Assembly (NCBI RefSeq): GCF_000744455.1
Contig: NZ_JQLY01000001.1
Location: forward strand, 1,240,001 to 1,304,000
From: Methanobacterium sp. SMA-27
Lineage (GTDB): Archaea > Methanobacteriota > Methanobacteria > Methanobacteriales > Methanobacteriaceae
Direction of reading: 5' to 3'
Length of the DNA: 64,000 nucleotides
Below the pieces are notes generated by a model, which saw nothing but the letters and a program-made list of their open reading frames with translations, did no database searches and was not told the origin of the DNA. This document shows, piece by piece, positions 18,450 through 27,484 of this stretch (position 1 is its first letter; every line of letters begins with the position of its first letter). The translations under genes and the position numbers were made by a program.

Positions 18450-19439
18450 ATGGTAAAGATTCCAGAATTAACAAGGGGAATTGCAAATAACATTACAGAA
18501 ACCATAGGAAATACTCCTTTAGTAAGATTAAATAAATTGACAAACGAATCGAAAGCAGATGTAGTGGTGAAACTCGAATCTTTCAACCCACTCTCAAGTG
18601 TAAAGGATAGAATTGGTGTGGCAATGATAGAGGCAGGTGAAGAAGCAGGAGTGATCAAAAAGGACACAATTCTTATCGAACCCACAAGTGGTAACACCGG
18701 AATTGCCCTGGCTTTTGTTGCAGCACAAAGAGGATACAAACTCATCCTAACTATGCCAGATACCATGTCAATTGAGAGAAGGAAATTGCTTGCTTTGCTT
18801 GGAGCTGAAATTGTACTGACACCCGGTGCCAAAGGTATGAAAGGAGCTGTTTCTAAAGCAGAAGAATTAAATGCTGAAATTTCAGGTTCTGTAATGCCCC
18901 AACAGTTCAAGAATAAAGCCAACCCTAAGATACACAGGGAAACCACAGCTCCAGAAATTTGGAGAGACACCGAAGGAAAGGTGGATATATTAGTATCTGG
19001 TACAGGTACCGGTGGAACAATAACAGGTGTTGGACTGGCCCTTAAAGAACTCAAACCCAGTTTGAAAGCTGTGGCTGTTGAACCTGTAACATCTCCTGTA
19101 CTTTCTGGAGGAAGTCCAGGTCCACATAAGATACAAGGTATTGGACCGGGTTTCATTCCAGATGTGCTTCAAACAGAAGTAATAGATGAAATTGTACAGG
19201 TTTCAGATGAAGATGCCGCAAAAACTCTTTTAAGACTCGCAAGAGAAGAAGGTATACTTGCTGGTATTTCATCTGGAGCTGCAACCTACGCTGCACTTCA
19301 ATTAGCAAAAAAAGAAGAAAATACAGGAAAATTAATTGTAGTAATTTTACCAGATACTGGAGAAAGATATTTGAGTATGGATTGGATATTTGATGACATA
19401 TTCAAAACAACAGATAAAACATCGGATTTTACAAGTTAA
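18450..19439 (+). CDS. cysK: Cysteine synthase (O-acetylserine sulfhydrylase)
   Basis: A 329-residue PLP enzyme that makes cysteine from O-acetylserine and sulfide. The lysine motif SSVKDRIG is near residue 50, the substrate loop PTSGNTGIA near 76, and the phosphate-binding [10 protein letters not shown] near 184. SSGAA and [11 protein letters not shown] close the family pattern. GGTGA lies 7 nt before the ATG. cysE follows 104 bp later on the same strand, giving the complete two-step pathway from serine. Many methanogens lack this pathway and make cysteine on tRNA, so the pair may have been acquired from bacteria. The double palindrome upstream suggests repression when sulfur or cysteine is plentiful. 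Confidence 0.95.
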   Translation: MVKIPELTRGIANNITETIGNTPLVRLNKLTNESKADVVVKLESFNPLSSVKDRIGVAMIEAGEEAGVIKKDTILIEPTSGNTGIALAFVAAQRGYKLILTMPDTMSIERRKLLALLGAEIVLTPGAKGMKGAVSKAEELNAEISGSVMPQQFKNKANPKIHRETTAPEIWRDTEGKVDILVSGTGTGGTITGVGLALKELKPSLKAVAVEPVTSPVLSGGSPGPHKIQGIGPGFIPDVLQTEVIDEIVQVSDEDAAKTLLRLAREEGILAGISSGAATYAALQLAKKEENTGKLIVVILPDTGERYLSMDWIFDDIFKTTDKTSDFTS

Positions 19440-19543
19440 AAAGTACAAATAATATAATATAAATTGAATGCGAACAGTAAAAATAGTTATATAAATTAAT
19501 TTCCTGTTCATAATTCAATTTATATGTTATCAATGGTGATTGA

Positions 19544-20257
19544 ATGTTTGAAAGAATGAGAGAAGAAATACAGATGGTATTTGCAAGGGATCCTGCAGCT
19601 AGAAGTACGTTAGAGATTATTCTATGCTCACCTGGACTACATGCAATATGGTTACACAGACTTGCAAGCGGGTTTTGGACACGCAATCACATATTTTGGG
19701 GACGATTCATTTCAACTATTAACAGATTTTTAACTGGAGTTGAAATACATCCTGGAGCCAAAATTGGGAAAAGAGTTTTCATAGACCATGGCATGGGAGT
19801 GGTTGTTGGTGAAACAGCAGAGATAGGCGAAGATGTTCTAATATATCAGGGAGTAGTTTTAGGAGGTACCAGTCTTGAAAGATCCAAAAGACACCCCACA
19901 ATTGGAAATGGTGTTGTAATAGGTTCGGGAGCTAAGATTATAGGCAATATTAAAATTGGTGATTGCTGCAAAATAGGTGCAGGATCAGTTGTTTTAAAAC
20001 CAGCACCACCCGGTGCAACCATAGTTGGCATCCCTGGAAGGATTGTTCAAGAATCTAGAAAATGTGCAATAGACCTTGATCATGGCCAGTTACCAGATCC
20101 TGTTGCAGAAGTTATCAAACTCATACTGCAACGTCAAGATGAACTTGAAAAGGAAATTAAAGATCAGAAGATAAGCACAGATATTGCTAAGTTGAATCAT
20201 TTCTTAACTAAAAAATCAGAAATAGAAGAAATTTTCACAGAAGGCGCAGGAATATAA
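19544..20257 (+). CDS. cysE: Serine O-acetyltransferase
   Basis: A 237-residue left-handed beta-helix acyltransferase. It has an N-terminal helical domain ([20 protein letters not shown]), then hexapeptide repeats with the catalytic region [17 protein letters not shown] and GETAEIGED, and the coenzyme A-binding [12 protein letters not shown]. It makes O-acetylserine for CysK. The ribosome binding site GGTGATT is 4 nt before the ATG. The C-terminal tail after residue 190 is Lys/Glu-rich and lacks the short Ile-ended CysK-binding tail of the enterobacterial enzyme, although the last residue is Ile. A single GTTATAT half-site lies about 55 bp upstream. Confidence 0.94.
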   Translation: MFERMREEIQMVFARDPAARSTLEIILCSPGLHAIWLHRLASGFWTRNHIFWGRFISTINRFLTGVEIHPGAKIGKRVFIDHGMGVVVGETAEIGEDVLIYQGVVLGGTSLERSKRHPTIGNGVVIGSGAKIIGNIKIGDCCKIGAGSVVLKPAPPGATIVGIPGRIVQESRKCAIDLDHGQLPDPVAEVIKLILQRQDELEKEIKDQKISTDIAKLNHFLTKKSEIEEIFTEGAGI

Positions 20258-20351
20258 TATTTTCAACCCATTTAATTAAAACGCATAATAATGATAAAAA
20301 AATACTTTTTATTTTAAAGAAATGAAAAGATGATACATATGAAAAGTAGTT

Positions 20352-20369
20352 ATATATCAATTGTTATAT
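20352..20369. promoter_or_regulatory. Operator-like palindrome (site d) upstream of the HTH regulator
   Basis: ATATATCAATTGTTATAT differs from the perfect site a at one base. It lies 102 bp before the regulator ATG, in the cysE-regulator gap. A further TATAAC half-site is at 20,380. This fits autoregulation. Confidence 0.5.
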
Positions 20370-20470
20370 ATTGAGATATTATAACATTATGAAATGATTT
20401 TAATCAAAGAATAATTAATTTCTTGTTTAATGTCATTTATTATAAATAAATTCAAAAAAGAGTGATTAAG

Positions 20471-20863
20471 ATGAGACCCCCATGTGAAATAGTTGTATGG
20501 TATGTAATTCCAAGCATACGATCAGAGCTTGCTAAAGAGCTTCTAAATCTTGGAATGAAACAAAAAGAAATTTCAGAATTACTTGATATTACTCAGCCTG
20601 CAGTATCCCAGTATATAAGTGATAAAAGAGGCCACGGAATTAAATTTAACGATGAAATACATGAATTAATAAAACAATTTGCGGTTGATCTTAAAGAAGG
20701 GAGACTTAATCAAAGCAGTATAATATCAAGAATATGTGATTTATGTAGAAAGATTAAAACAGAAGATGTAGTATGTCAGCTGCACAAAGAAAAAGACAAC
20801 ATACCGGTTAACTGTGATGCTTGTATGGGTTCAAATGCAGACCATCATTCTGAACCCTTGTAA
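20471..20863 (+). CDS. HTH regulator with C-terminal cysteine cluster (COG2522-like)
   Basis: A 130-residue protein. Residues 15-55 form an XRE/sigma-like helix-turn-helix (SELAKELLNLGMKQKEISEL, then TQPAVSQYIS). Residues 89-118 hold CX2C-X9-C-X12-CX2C (Cys89, 92, 102, 115, 118), a plausible iron-sulfur or zinc site. An extra Cys5 sits near the N-terminus. ATG 20,471 is chosen over GTG 20,462 because the AGTGAT at 20,461 is better read as the ribosome binding site. It lies directly behind cysK-cysE and a copy of the shared palindrome is upstream, so it is the obvious candidate to bind ATATAAC-N4-GTTATAT and sense sulfur, iron-sulfur or redox status (inference). Confidence 0.8.
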   Translation: MRPPCEIVVWYVIPSIRSELAKELLNLGMKQKEISELLDITQPAVSQYISDKRGHGIKFNDEIHELIKQFAVDLKEGRLNQSSIISRICDLCRKIKTEDVVCQLHKEKDNIPVNCDACMGSNADHHSEPL

Positions 20864-21133
20864 ATCATTCTACTACATTTAATCCATATTATATCCTATT
20901 AAATTTGTAATTTGGGCTATTTTTTATATTTAAATAAATATCTAATAATTTGAAACATTCCATTCTAAACCTATTTAGATAAACCCATGTAAAATAAGGG
21001 ATTTTACAATAAATAAATTTTTAAGAGATAAATTATCCACTTATTATTTATTTAAAGAAATAACCCAGAATAATAAAATGCCTTGAACCTAATACTAAGA
21101 ATAAATAAATTTAAACTTTAAGGAAATAAAAAA

Positions 21134-22681
21134 ATGTGCGGAATTGTCGGTATAAAAGCACTTGATCATAAACAGGATGTGGGAAGTGACCTGATAAACA
21201 TGCTTAATACAATTAAACACAGAGGTCCTGATGGATCTGGAGTTTTTATAGGGGGGAAAACTGTACATGGCCCCTTGGAAAATTTAAAAACTCCAGAAGG
21301 TTCATTTGGATTGGGCCACAATCTGCTTTCCATTGTTGGAACAGAAGTTACACAGCCCATTGAAAAACATGGATTTATATTGGTTGCAAACGCAGAGATA
21401 TATAATTTCAGACAGCTTAAGAGCTGTATAAAAGATAATTTTAAGACAAATTCTGACTGTGAAGTTATTATAAATGTTATTCAAGAATTTTATAATGGAT
21501 CACTTATAGATGCTGTAAAAAAATCTCTTAACAAGTTAGATGGCGATTATGCATTTGCAATATACGATGGAAAAGACTGTGTGGTTGTAAGGGATCCATT
21601 GGGTGTAAAACCCTTGTATTATGGTGAAAATGATTTAAATGAATTTGCTTTTGCATCTGAGAGGAAGGCACTTTGGAAGATTGGAATAGAAAATGTACAT
21701 ACTCTAGCTCCCGATCATATACTTTTTAATGGTGTAATGTTGAAACTTGAAGATAGAGATAATTCTAACTGGAAATTGAATAATATATTCTCTTTTAATG
21801 ATTTTAATGGCGGTAAAATAAATTCTAATATTGAAGATCAAAATTTTATTGAAATTCATAATCAAAACCATGATAAAATTCAAATCAAAAATCAGTTAAA
21901 AGAACTATTAGTCAATTCTGTTGAAAAAAGGATTAAAGGACTTTCCAGAGTGGGTATAGTCTTTTCTGGTGGTGTTGACAGTACAGTTATAGCTAGAATA
22001 TCTCAAGATCTTGGAGTTGATACAACACTGTACACTGCAGGCCATGAGAACTCTAGCGATATGAAATTTGCTAAAAAAACTGCAGAAGATATGGGTTTAC
22101 CCCTAAAAACAAAGATATTAGATGTTGAAGATATTAAATATTACACAGGTCTTGTATTAAATGCAATTGAAGAATATAACATCATGAAATTAGGAGTGGG
22201 AATGCCCGCTTACCTTGCATCTGAAATGGCCCATGATGATGGTGTCAAAGTAATGATGTCTGGTCAAGGTGCTGATGAAATCTTTGCTGGTTACCATCGA
22301 TATACACAGTTTTATAGTGATAAAGGTGAAAAAACCCAAGAAGATCTTGAAGAAGATATTTTGAATCTTTATCATGTCAACCTGCAGAGGGACGATGCAG
22401 TTACAATGGCAAATAGTGTAGAGCTTAGAGTACCCTATCTAGACCTTGAACTTGTTAAAATGATAATGAAAGTGCCTATGAATTATAAACTTGATGGTAA
22501 AGTAGATGGGCTGCGTAAATGCATCCTCCGAGAGATTGCCGCGGATATTGGTGTTCCATATGAAATTGTTAGAAGACCAAAAAAAGCTGCACAGTATGGT
22601 TCGGGTATTCACAAGATCCTTGTGAAGAAGGTTTTAAAGGATGAAAACTATAAAAATATACTTGAAGTATTGAAAAATTAG
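21134..22681 (+). CDS. asnB: Asparagine synthase (glutamine-hydrolysing)
   Basis: A 515-residue two-domain enzyme. The Ntn glutaminase domain begins MCGIVG, with Cys2 as nucleophile after Met removal, and has KHRGPDGSG. The synthetase domain carries the pyrophosphate loop FSGGVDST (about residues 277-284) and the SGQGADEIFAGYHRY motif. It converts aspartate, glutamine and ATP to asparagine. A Lys/Asn-rich linker of about 40 residues (about 205-250) between the domains is longer than usual. It heads a same-strand run of aspartate-family genes (gatC-like, ACT, hom), which suggests a shared amino-acid context. Confidence 0.93.
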   Translation: MCGIVGIKALDHKQDVGSDLINMLNTIKHRGPDGSGVFIGGKTVHGPLENLKTPEGSFGLGHNLLSIVGTEVTQPIEKHGFILVANAEIYNFRQLKSCIKDNFKTNSDCEVIINVIQEFYNGSLIDAVKKSLNKLDGDYAFAIYDGKDCVVVRDPLGVKPLYYGENDLNEFAFASERKALWKIGIENVHTLAPDHILFNGVMLKLEDRDNSNWKLNNIFSFNDFNGGKINSNIEDQNFIEIHNQNHDKIQIKNQLKELLVNSVEKRIKGLSRVGIVFSGGVDSTVIARISQDLGVDTTLYTAGHENSSDMKFAKKTAEDMGLPLKTKILDVEDIKYYTGLVLNAIEEYNIMKLGVGMPAYLASEMAHDDGVKVMMSGQGADEIFAGYHRYTQFYSDKGEKTQEDLEEDILNLYHVNLQRDDAVTMANSVELRVPYLDLELVKMIMKVPMNYKLDGKVDGLRKCILREIAADIGVPYEIVRRPKKAAQYGSGIHKILVKKVLKDENYKNILEVLKN

Positions 22682-22784
22682 ATGGAAATGGTGTACAAAC
22701 AATAAGTGTTAAAAACATTTATGAATAAATTAACCATTATCAAGCTTAACAATTATTAATATTATTTATGATAGGGTGTTGGAT

Positions 22785-23000
22785 TTGAAAATAGAAAAAG
22801 AAGCAGAAACCATATTAAAAAAGTTTTCAGAAGCTCTCAAGGACATCCCTGATCTTGAGGAAACCCACTACATGGTGGATAATGTAAATCTTTCGCGTGA
22901 AGATATTGCAGAAGATAAAAATCCTGAAAAAATTCTGAGAAATGCTCATACAGATGAAAATGGCAATATCATTGCTGAAAAAGGAAAATGGGTCAGATAA
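22785..23000 (+). CDS. gatC: Aspartyl/glutamyl-tRNA amidotransferase subunit C-like protein
   Basis: A 71-residue protein: KIEKEAETILKKFSEAL, then a linker, then NLSREDIAEDKNPEKILRNA and GNIIAEKGKWVR. This resembles the archaeal GatC, which stabilises GatA/GatB in tRNA-dependent Asn/Gln formation. The start is TTG 22,785, 6 nt after AGGGTG; GTG 22,776 is the alternative (74 aa). It overlaps nothing but is 1 bp from the ACT-domain gene. gatA and gatB are not in the window, so assignment rests on sequence resemblance and on its place beside asnB. Confidence 0.6.
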   Translation: MKIEKEAETILKKFSEALKDIPDLEETHYMVDNVNLSREDIAEDKNPEKILRNAHTDENGNIIAEKGKWVR

Positions 23001-23001
23001 T

Positions 23002-23490
23002 ATGAGATTAAACCTTGTTTTAGAACTTTTAGATGTTCCAGGACAGCTTTTAGATGCACTGGATCCAATTGGAAAATTGGGTGCAAATATAGTTGCTGTT
23101 ATACACCAAAGAGATGTTAAAACAGAAAGAGGAACAGTACCAGTCCATATAACATTGGAAGGCGATGAAGAGACTCTTAAAAGGGTTTTAGATTCCATAG
23201 AAAAAATGGATATTCAGATAATGGAAGTTGATGGTGTTGTAAAAAAAGAGAAGATAACAACAATATTCATTGGCAATATAGTTGATCAAGATTTAAAAGA
23301 AACAGTCAAAGTACTCAACAACATCAACGGTGTTTCTGTGGCAGATCTAGATCTTAAAATGTCTGACAATCCAACTAAATCTGCATCAAGAATAGTTATA
23401 GAGGCAGATTATGGAATAAAAAAATCTTTAATGGAAAATATTAAAGAACTAGGCAGATCTAAAGGATTTTTAGTAATAAACGAAGTTTAA
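23002..23490 (+). CDS. ACT-domain protein, probable regulator of homoserine dehydrogenase
   Basis: A 162-residue protein starting MRLNLVLELLDVPGQLLDAL, the typical ACT fold opening, with GANIVAVIHQR and a second ACT-like half (TIFIGNIVDQDLKETVKVL). Free-standing ACT proteins next to hom in methanogens are thought to give amino-acid feedback, since this homoserine dehydrogenase lacks its own ACT domain. The start at 23,002 follows the gatC-like stop by 1 bp. hom follows after 89 bp. Confidence 0.78.
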   Translation: MRLNLVLELLDVPGQLLDALDPIGKLGANIVAVIHQRDVKTERGTVPVHITLEGDEETLKRVLDSIEKMDIQIMEVDGVVKKEKITTIFIGNIVDQDLKETVKVLNNINGVSVADLDLKMSDNPTKSASRIVIEADYGIKKSLMENIKELGRSKGFLVINEV

Positions 23491-23579
23491 ATAGTTAAAA
23501 ATGTATTTTATGGTTAAATTTTTATTAGTTAATTTATCTAAATCCGATTTAACCTTCTTTTAATTTGGAGGAAGTTTTT

Positions 23580-24593
23580 ATGAAATTATGTATCATTGGT
23601 TTCGGAGCAGTTGGAAAGGGAGTTTCAAGGGTAATCTCAATGAAAAAAGAGATTCTCAAGGAGAAATATGGTCTTGATATCAGCGTTGTGGCTGTAACAG
23701 ACAGATCAGGAGCAGCAATAAATCCAGATGGACTGGACACAGATTTATTGATTGAAACCAAAGAAAAAACTGGTAAAATATCCGAATACCCTGAATACGG
23801 TGTTCCAGATGTAACAGGAATACATGTACTAAACCAAGTGGATTATGACTGTCTTATCGAAGTAACACCAACTAATATAGATGATGGTGAACCAGCAAAA
23901 TCACATATACTAACTGCAATGAAGGATGGTAAAGATGTTGTAACATCAAACAAGGGACCACTTTCTTTATGTTTCAGTGAACTCATAGAAGCAGCCAATT
24001 CAAATAATTCAATATTTAAATATGAAGCCTCTGTAGGAGGTGCAATGCCCATTATAAATTTTGCCCATGAAACACTGGCAGGAAATGAAATATCTTCTGT
24101 ACAGGGAATCTTGAATGGAACATGTAATTACATTCTTTCAAGAATGGCAAATGAAGGATCTCCATACGTCCAAACTCTTAATGAAGCTCAGGAGTTAGGT
24201 ATAGCCGAGACAGATCCATATCAAGATGTGGAAGGTATAGATGCTGCATGTAAAATAGTGATACTAGCAAACTCTGTATTAAATATGAATGTGAGTTTAA
24301 AAGATGTTCAAATAGAAGGTATTTCACGAATTACACCCGAATCAATATCACTTGCTAAAAAAGAGGGTTTTCTAATCAAACTTATAGGTGAAGCATCTCA
24401 CAATAATCTGGAAGTATCTCCAAGGCTTGTTAGAGAAGGATCACCTTTTGCAGTTGATGGTACATTGAATGTTGCCACCCTTAGAACAGACCTTGCAGAC
24501 GATGTTACTGTAGCAGGTAAAGGAGCCGGATCCATTGAAACTGCCTCTGCAATTTTAAGCGATATCATAAGTATATGGAAATCCAGTTTATAA
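23580..24593 (+). CDS. hom: Homoserine dehydrogenase
   Basis: A 337-residue NAD(P)-dependent enzyme reducing aspartate semialdehyde to homoserine. The Rossmann motif [14 protein letters not shown] is at residues 4-17. [10 protein letters not shown] (catalytic Lys region), [12 protein letters not shown] and [14 protein letters not shown] follow in the family order, and then [22 protein letters not shown] lies 9 nt before ATG 23,580, which sets the start. There is no C-terminal ACT domain; the upstream ACT gene probably fills this role. Confidence 0.95.
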   Translation: MKLCIIGFGAVGKGVSRVISMKKEILKEKYGLDISVVAVTDRSGAAINPDGLDTDLLIETKEKTGKISEYPEYGVPDVTGIHVLNQVDYDCLIEVTPTNIDDGEPAKSHILTAMKDGKDVVTSNKGPLSLCFSELIEAANSNNSIFKYEASVGGAMPIINFAHETLAGNEISSVQGILNGTCNYILSRMANEGSPYVQTLNEAQELGIAETDPYQDVEGIDAACKIVILANSVLNMNVSLKDVQIEGISRITPESISLAKKEGFLIKLIGEASHNNLEVSPRLVREGSPFAVDGTLNVATLRTDLADDVTVAGKGAGSIETASAILSDIISIWKSSL

Positions 24594-24670
24594 AATTTAT
24601 ATTTCAAATTATTTTCAATCTTTTCTCATAAATCGAAATAATACTATTCATAATTAAAGGACCTAAAAAA

Positions 24671-25876
24671 ATGAAATATATTGTAGTTATAGGGGATGGT
24701 ATGTCAGATCTCCCCATCAAGGAATTAAACGGTTTAACACCACTTCAAAGTTCTGAAACTCCAAACATGGATTTAATTGCATCAAAGGGAGTTAGTGGAA
24801 TGCTTAAAACTGTTCCAGATGATCTTAATCCAGGATCCGATGTTGCGAACCTTTCAATTATGGGTTACAATCCAAAGAAGTATTATACAGGAAGAGGGCC
24901 ACTGGAAGCACCAAGTGTTGGTGCGAAATTAGATGAAGGAGACGTCGCATTCAGATGCAATTTAATAACAGAAGATAACGGAATACTTGCAGATTTTAAT
25001 GCAGGACATATCAGTACTGTTGAAGCATCAGAACTTATAGAAACCCTGAATCAAAAATTTTATCATTATGGAAAATTTTATTTAGGTACCAGCTACAGGC
25101 ATCTTTTTGTATTAAAGGATGAAAAATCGGCTTCTCTTAACTCAACACCCCCACACGATGTTGTTGGAGAAAATATTGAAGTAAATCTTCTAAAACCTGC
25201 TCATGATAAAAATGCTGTTTTGCTCAATAAAATAATGGAAGAATCTAAGGATATACTCATAAAACATCCGGTTAATGAGAAACGTATTGCAGAGGGCAAT
25301 TTACCTGCTAATATGATCTGGTTATGGGGACAGGGAGTTAAACCATCCATGCCCAGTTTTTCAGATAAATATGGGCTTAAAGGTGCCACAGTTACAGGTG
25401 TTGATCTTGTTAAGGGTCTTGGTATTTATATGGGTCTCAATAATATCCATGTTCCGGGCGCTACAGGATATTTAGATACGGATTATTGTGGAAAGGCTAA
25501 ATATGCTCTTGAAGCATTGGAAACTCATGATCTAATTTTTATTCATGTGGAAGCACCCGATGAAGCGAGTCATTCAGGAGATCTTAAAGAAAAAATTATG
25601 GCAATAGAACGCATAGACAATAGAATTTTGGGCAAGATCCTTGATGAAGTTCCGGGATATGATGAATATTGTGTTGCTATTCTCCCTGATCATCCTACAC
25701 CCATATCACTGAAAACCCATACAAATGACCCTGTACCATATTCAATGTGTTCAACATCAAATTCATGCGATGGCGTAACAAAATATGATGAATTTTCAGC
25801 AAGAAAAGGCGTTATGGGAATTAAACCTGGCTATGAATTCATTAAAAGCTTAATTAATTATTCAAATCATGAATAG
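24671..25876 (+). CDS. apgM: ApgM-type phosphoglycerate mutase family protein
   Basis: A 401-residue member of the alkaline-phosphatase superfamily, archaeal cofactor-independent phosphoglycerate mutase branch. The metal and phosphoserine sites are visible: VIGDGMSD (Asp), [13 protein letters not shown] (Ser nucleophile), [13 protein letters not shown] (Asp/His) and [13 protein letters not shown] (Asp/His). The glycolytic role is 3-phosphoglycerate to 2-phosphoglycerate. Because it follows hom and the ACT regulator, and no thrB-type homoserine kinase is present nearby, it could instead be the proposed ApgM-like homoserine kinase analogue. The sequence alone does not settle this. Confidence 0.82.
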   Translation: MKYIVVIGDGMSDLPIKELNGLTPLQSSETPNMDLIASKGVSGMLKTVPDDLNPGSDVANLSIMGYNPKKYYTGRGPLEAPSVGAKLDEGDVAFRCNLITEDNGILADFNAGHISTVEASELIETLNQKFYHYGKFYLGTSYRHLFVLKDEKSASLNSTPPHDVVGENIEVNLLKPAHDKNAVLLNKIMEESKDILIKHPVNEKRIAEGNLPANMIWLWGQGVKPSMPSFSDKYGLKGATVTGVDLVKGLGIYMGLNNIHVPGATGYLDTDYCGKAKYALEALETHDLIFIHVEAPDEASHSGDLKEKIMAIERIDNRILGKILDEVPGYDEYCVAILPDHPTPISLKTHTNDPVPYSMCSTSNSCDGVTKYDEFSARKGVMGIKPGYEFIKSLINYSNHE

Positions 25877-25894
25877 TTTTTTTTAATTTTTTTT
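25877..25894 (+). terminator. Double T8 terminator after apgM
   Basis: T8-AA-T8 starts directly at the apgM stop and ends the asnB-apgM gene run. Confidence 0.6.
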
Positions 25895-26088
25895 ATATAT
25901 TAACTCTAAAAACTATAAAATAATCTATATTAAAACCAATTATTATATGAAAACAATATCAATCCATTTATTTGTTTACAAGAAACTTTTATATGGAATG
26001 TTATCTAGACATTACTTTCAATTATTAACTTTAATAATAAGTTTCATTAAAAATTATAGGATCCTGGGGAGGGTAATTTATTTTAGAT

Positions 26089-27471
26089 TTGACACCATCA
26101 ATTTTATTTGGTAAAATTACAAAATTTGCATTGAATATTGTTGGTATGACTGGAACTGCACTTCCAGGTAAAGTTGCAATGATAATCAATCCTGATCTTC
26201 TACTTATTTTAAATTCAAGATGTAAAAGGAAAGTAATTATAACGGGTACCAATGGTAAAACAACAACCAACAATCTTATAAATCATATATTAAACTCTGA
26301 GTACGAAGACATTTTGTCAAATCTAATGGGTGCAAATATGCCCCAAGGTGTTGCAAGTGCATTTTTAAACAACACAAAAAAAGTATATGATTGGGGTATA
26401 TTTGAGGTTGATGAAGGATCGTTTCCCGATGTTGTAAAATATATAGAACCCGACTACGTTGTTATAACCAATTTCTTCAGGGATCAACTCGATAGATTTG
26501 GTGAAATAGAGAACACGTCGAATATTGTTTATGAGGCAATTAAACCGTTAAATACAACTTTAATTTTAAATGCTGACGATCCAATGGTTTCTAATTTTAA
26601 AGATCTTGGAAAAAAGAATGTATATTACGGTGTTGAACAAACAAAATTCAGCTCAAAAACACAGCGGGTTGTTGAATCACGTTTCTGTCCAATCTGTTCA
26701 AATAATCTCGAATATGAATACTTCAACTATGGACAGTTAGGTAGATATAAATGCAATAGCTGTGACTTTAAAAATCCTAATTACAACTACAGGGTATCTG
26801 AAATTGAATACCATGATGATTCATACCATTTCAAGGTTGATAATTCCAAAGGTCAGACAAATGACGTTATCTTTAGATATGATGGTATTTACAATGCCTA
26901 TAACTGCTGTGCTGCCATTGCATTTTCAATTGAAGCCGGTTTAGACATGGAGCAAGTAGTAGAAAGAATTGATAACTTTGATTACAAACTTGGTAGAATG
27001 GAAAACTTTGAGTTCCAAGATAAAATTGTTAAAATTGTACTGGTAAAAAATCCCATAGGACTTTCAGAAGTAATTAAAAGTATTTCCAACGACAAGAGAA
27101 AAAAATCTCTTTTATTCATTCTTAATGATAATCCTGCTGATGGAACAGATGTTTCATGGATATGGGATGCAAATGTTGAAGCTATTAATGATATTGATAA
27201 TCTGACATCTATACACTGCTCAGGAATAAGGGCAAACGACATTGCTCTCAGAATCAAGTACTCTGAAAGCAGCAAAAATAATATGGAGATTAACGATAAC
27301 ATGGAAGAATCAATTGAAAATGTGCTCAGAGAAGACGTTGAAATTATTTACATACTTCCCACCTACACAGCAGTTTTCCTGACCCGTGACTATATTATGG
27401 GACATCTAAACCATACAAATGCCCGTATCCCAAGGATCAAAGAGTTGATCAAATCAAAGATAGGTACCTAA
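26089..27471 (+). CDS. murT: MurT-like Mur ligase (amidotransferase synthetase subunit)
   Basis: A 460-residue Mur-ligase. The ATP loop TGTNGKTTT is at residues 52-60, the Mur middle domain contains FEVDEGSFPDVV and VITNFFRDQLDRFGE, and a Cys4 zinc ribbon (Cys200, 203, 222, 225) is inserted, as in bacterial MurT. The C-terminal DUF1727-type domain ends the protein. MurT with GatD amidates the glutamate of the wall precursor in Gram-positive bacteria. In Methanobacteriales the pair probably acts on pseudomurein precursors. gatD follows after 13 bp. Start: TTG 26,089; ATT 26,080 is better spaced from GGGGAGGG (26,066-26,073). Confidence 0.85.
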   Translation: MTPSILFGKITKFALNIVGMTGTALPGKVAMIINPDLLLILNSRCKRKVIITGTNGKTTTNNLINHILNSEYEDILSNLMGANMPQGVASAFLNNTKKVYDWGIFEVDEGSFPDVVKYIEPDYVVITNFFRDQLDRFGEIENTSNIVYEAIKPLNTTLILNADDPMVSNFKDLGKKNVYYGVEQTKFSSKTQRVVESRFCPICSNNLEYEYFNYGQLGRYKCNSCDFKNPNYNYRVSEIEYHDDSYHFKVDNSKGQTNDVIFRYDGIYNAYNCCAAIAFSIEAGLDMEQVVERIDNFDYKLGRMENFEFQDKIVKIVLVKNPIGLSEVIKSISNDKRKKSLLFILNDNPADGTDVSWIWDANVEAINDIDNLTSIHCSGIRANDIALRIKYSESSKNNMEINDNMEESIENVLREDVEIIYILPTYTAVFLTRDYIMGHLNHTNARIPRIKELIKSKIGT

Positions 27472-27484
27472 AGGAGGAGATATA

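Noticed and set aside
18413..19156. Long open frame (247 codons) antisense to cysK
   Set aside because: It lies wholly inside cysK, has biased Ser/Pro/Leu composition and no ribosome binding site; a shadow of codon usage.
19486..19492. GTTATAT before cysE as a further operator copy
   Set aside because: Only one half-site; the left arm is absent, so it was not counted as a site.
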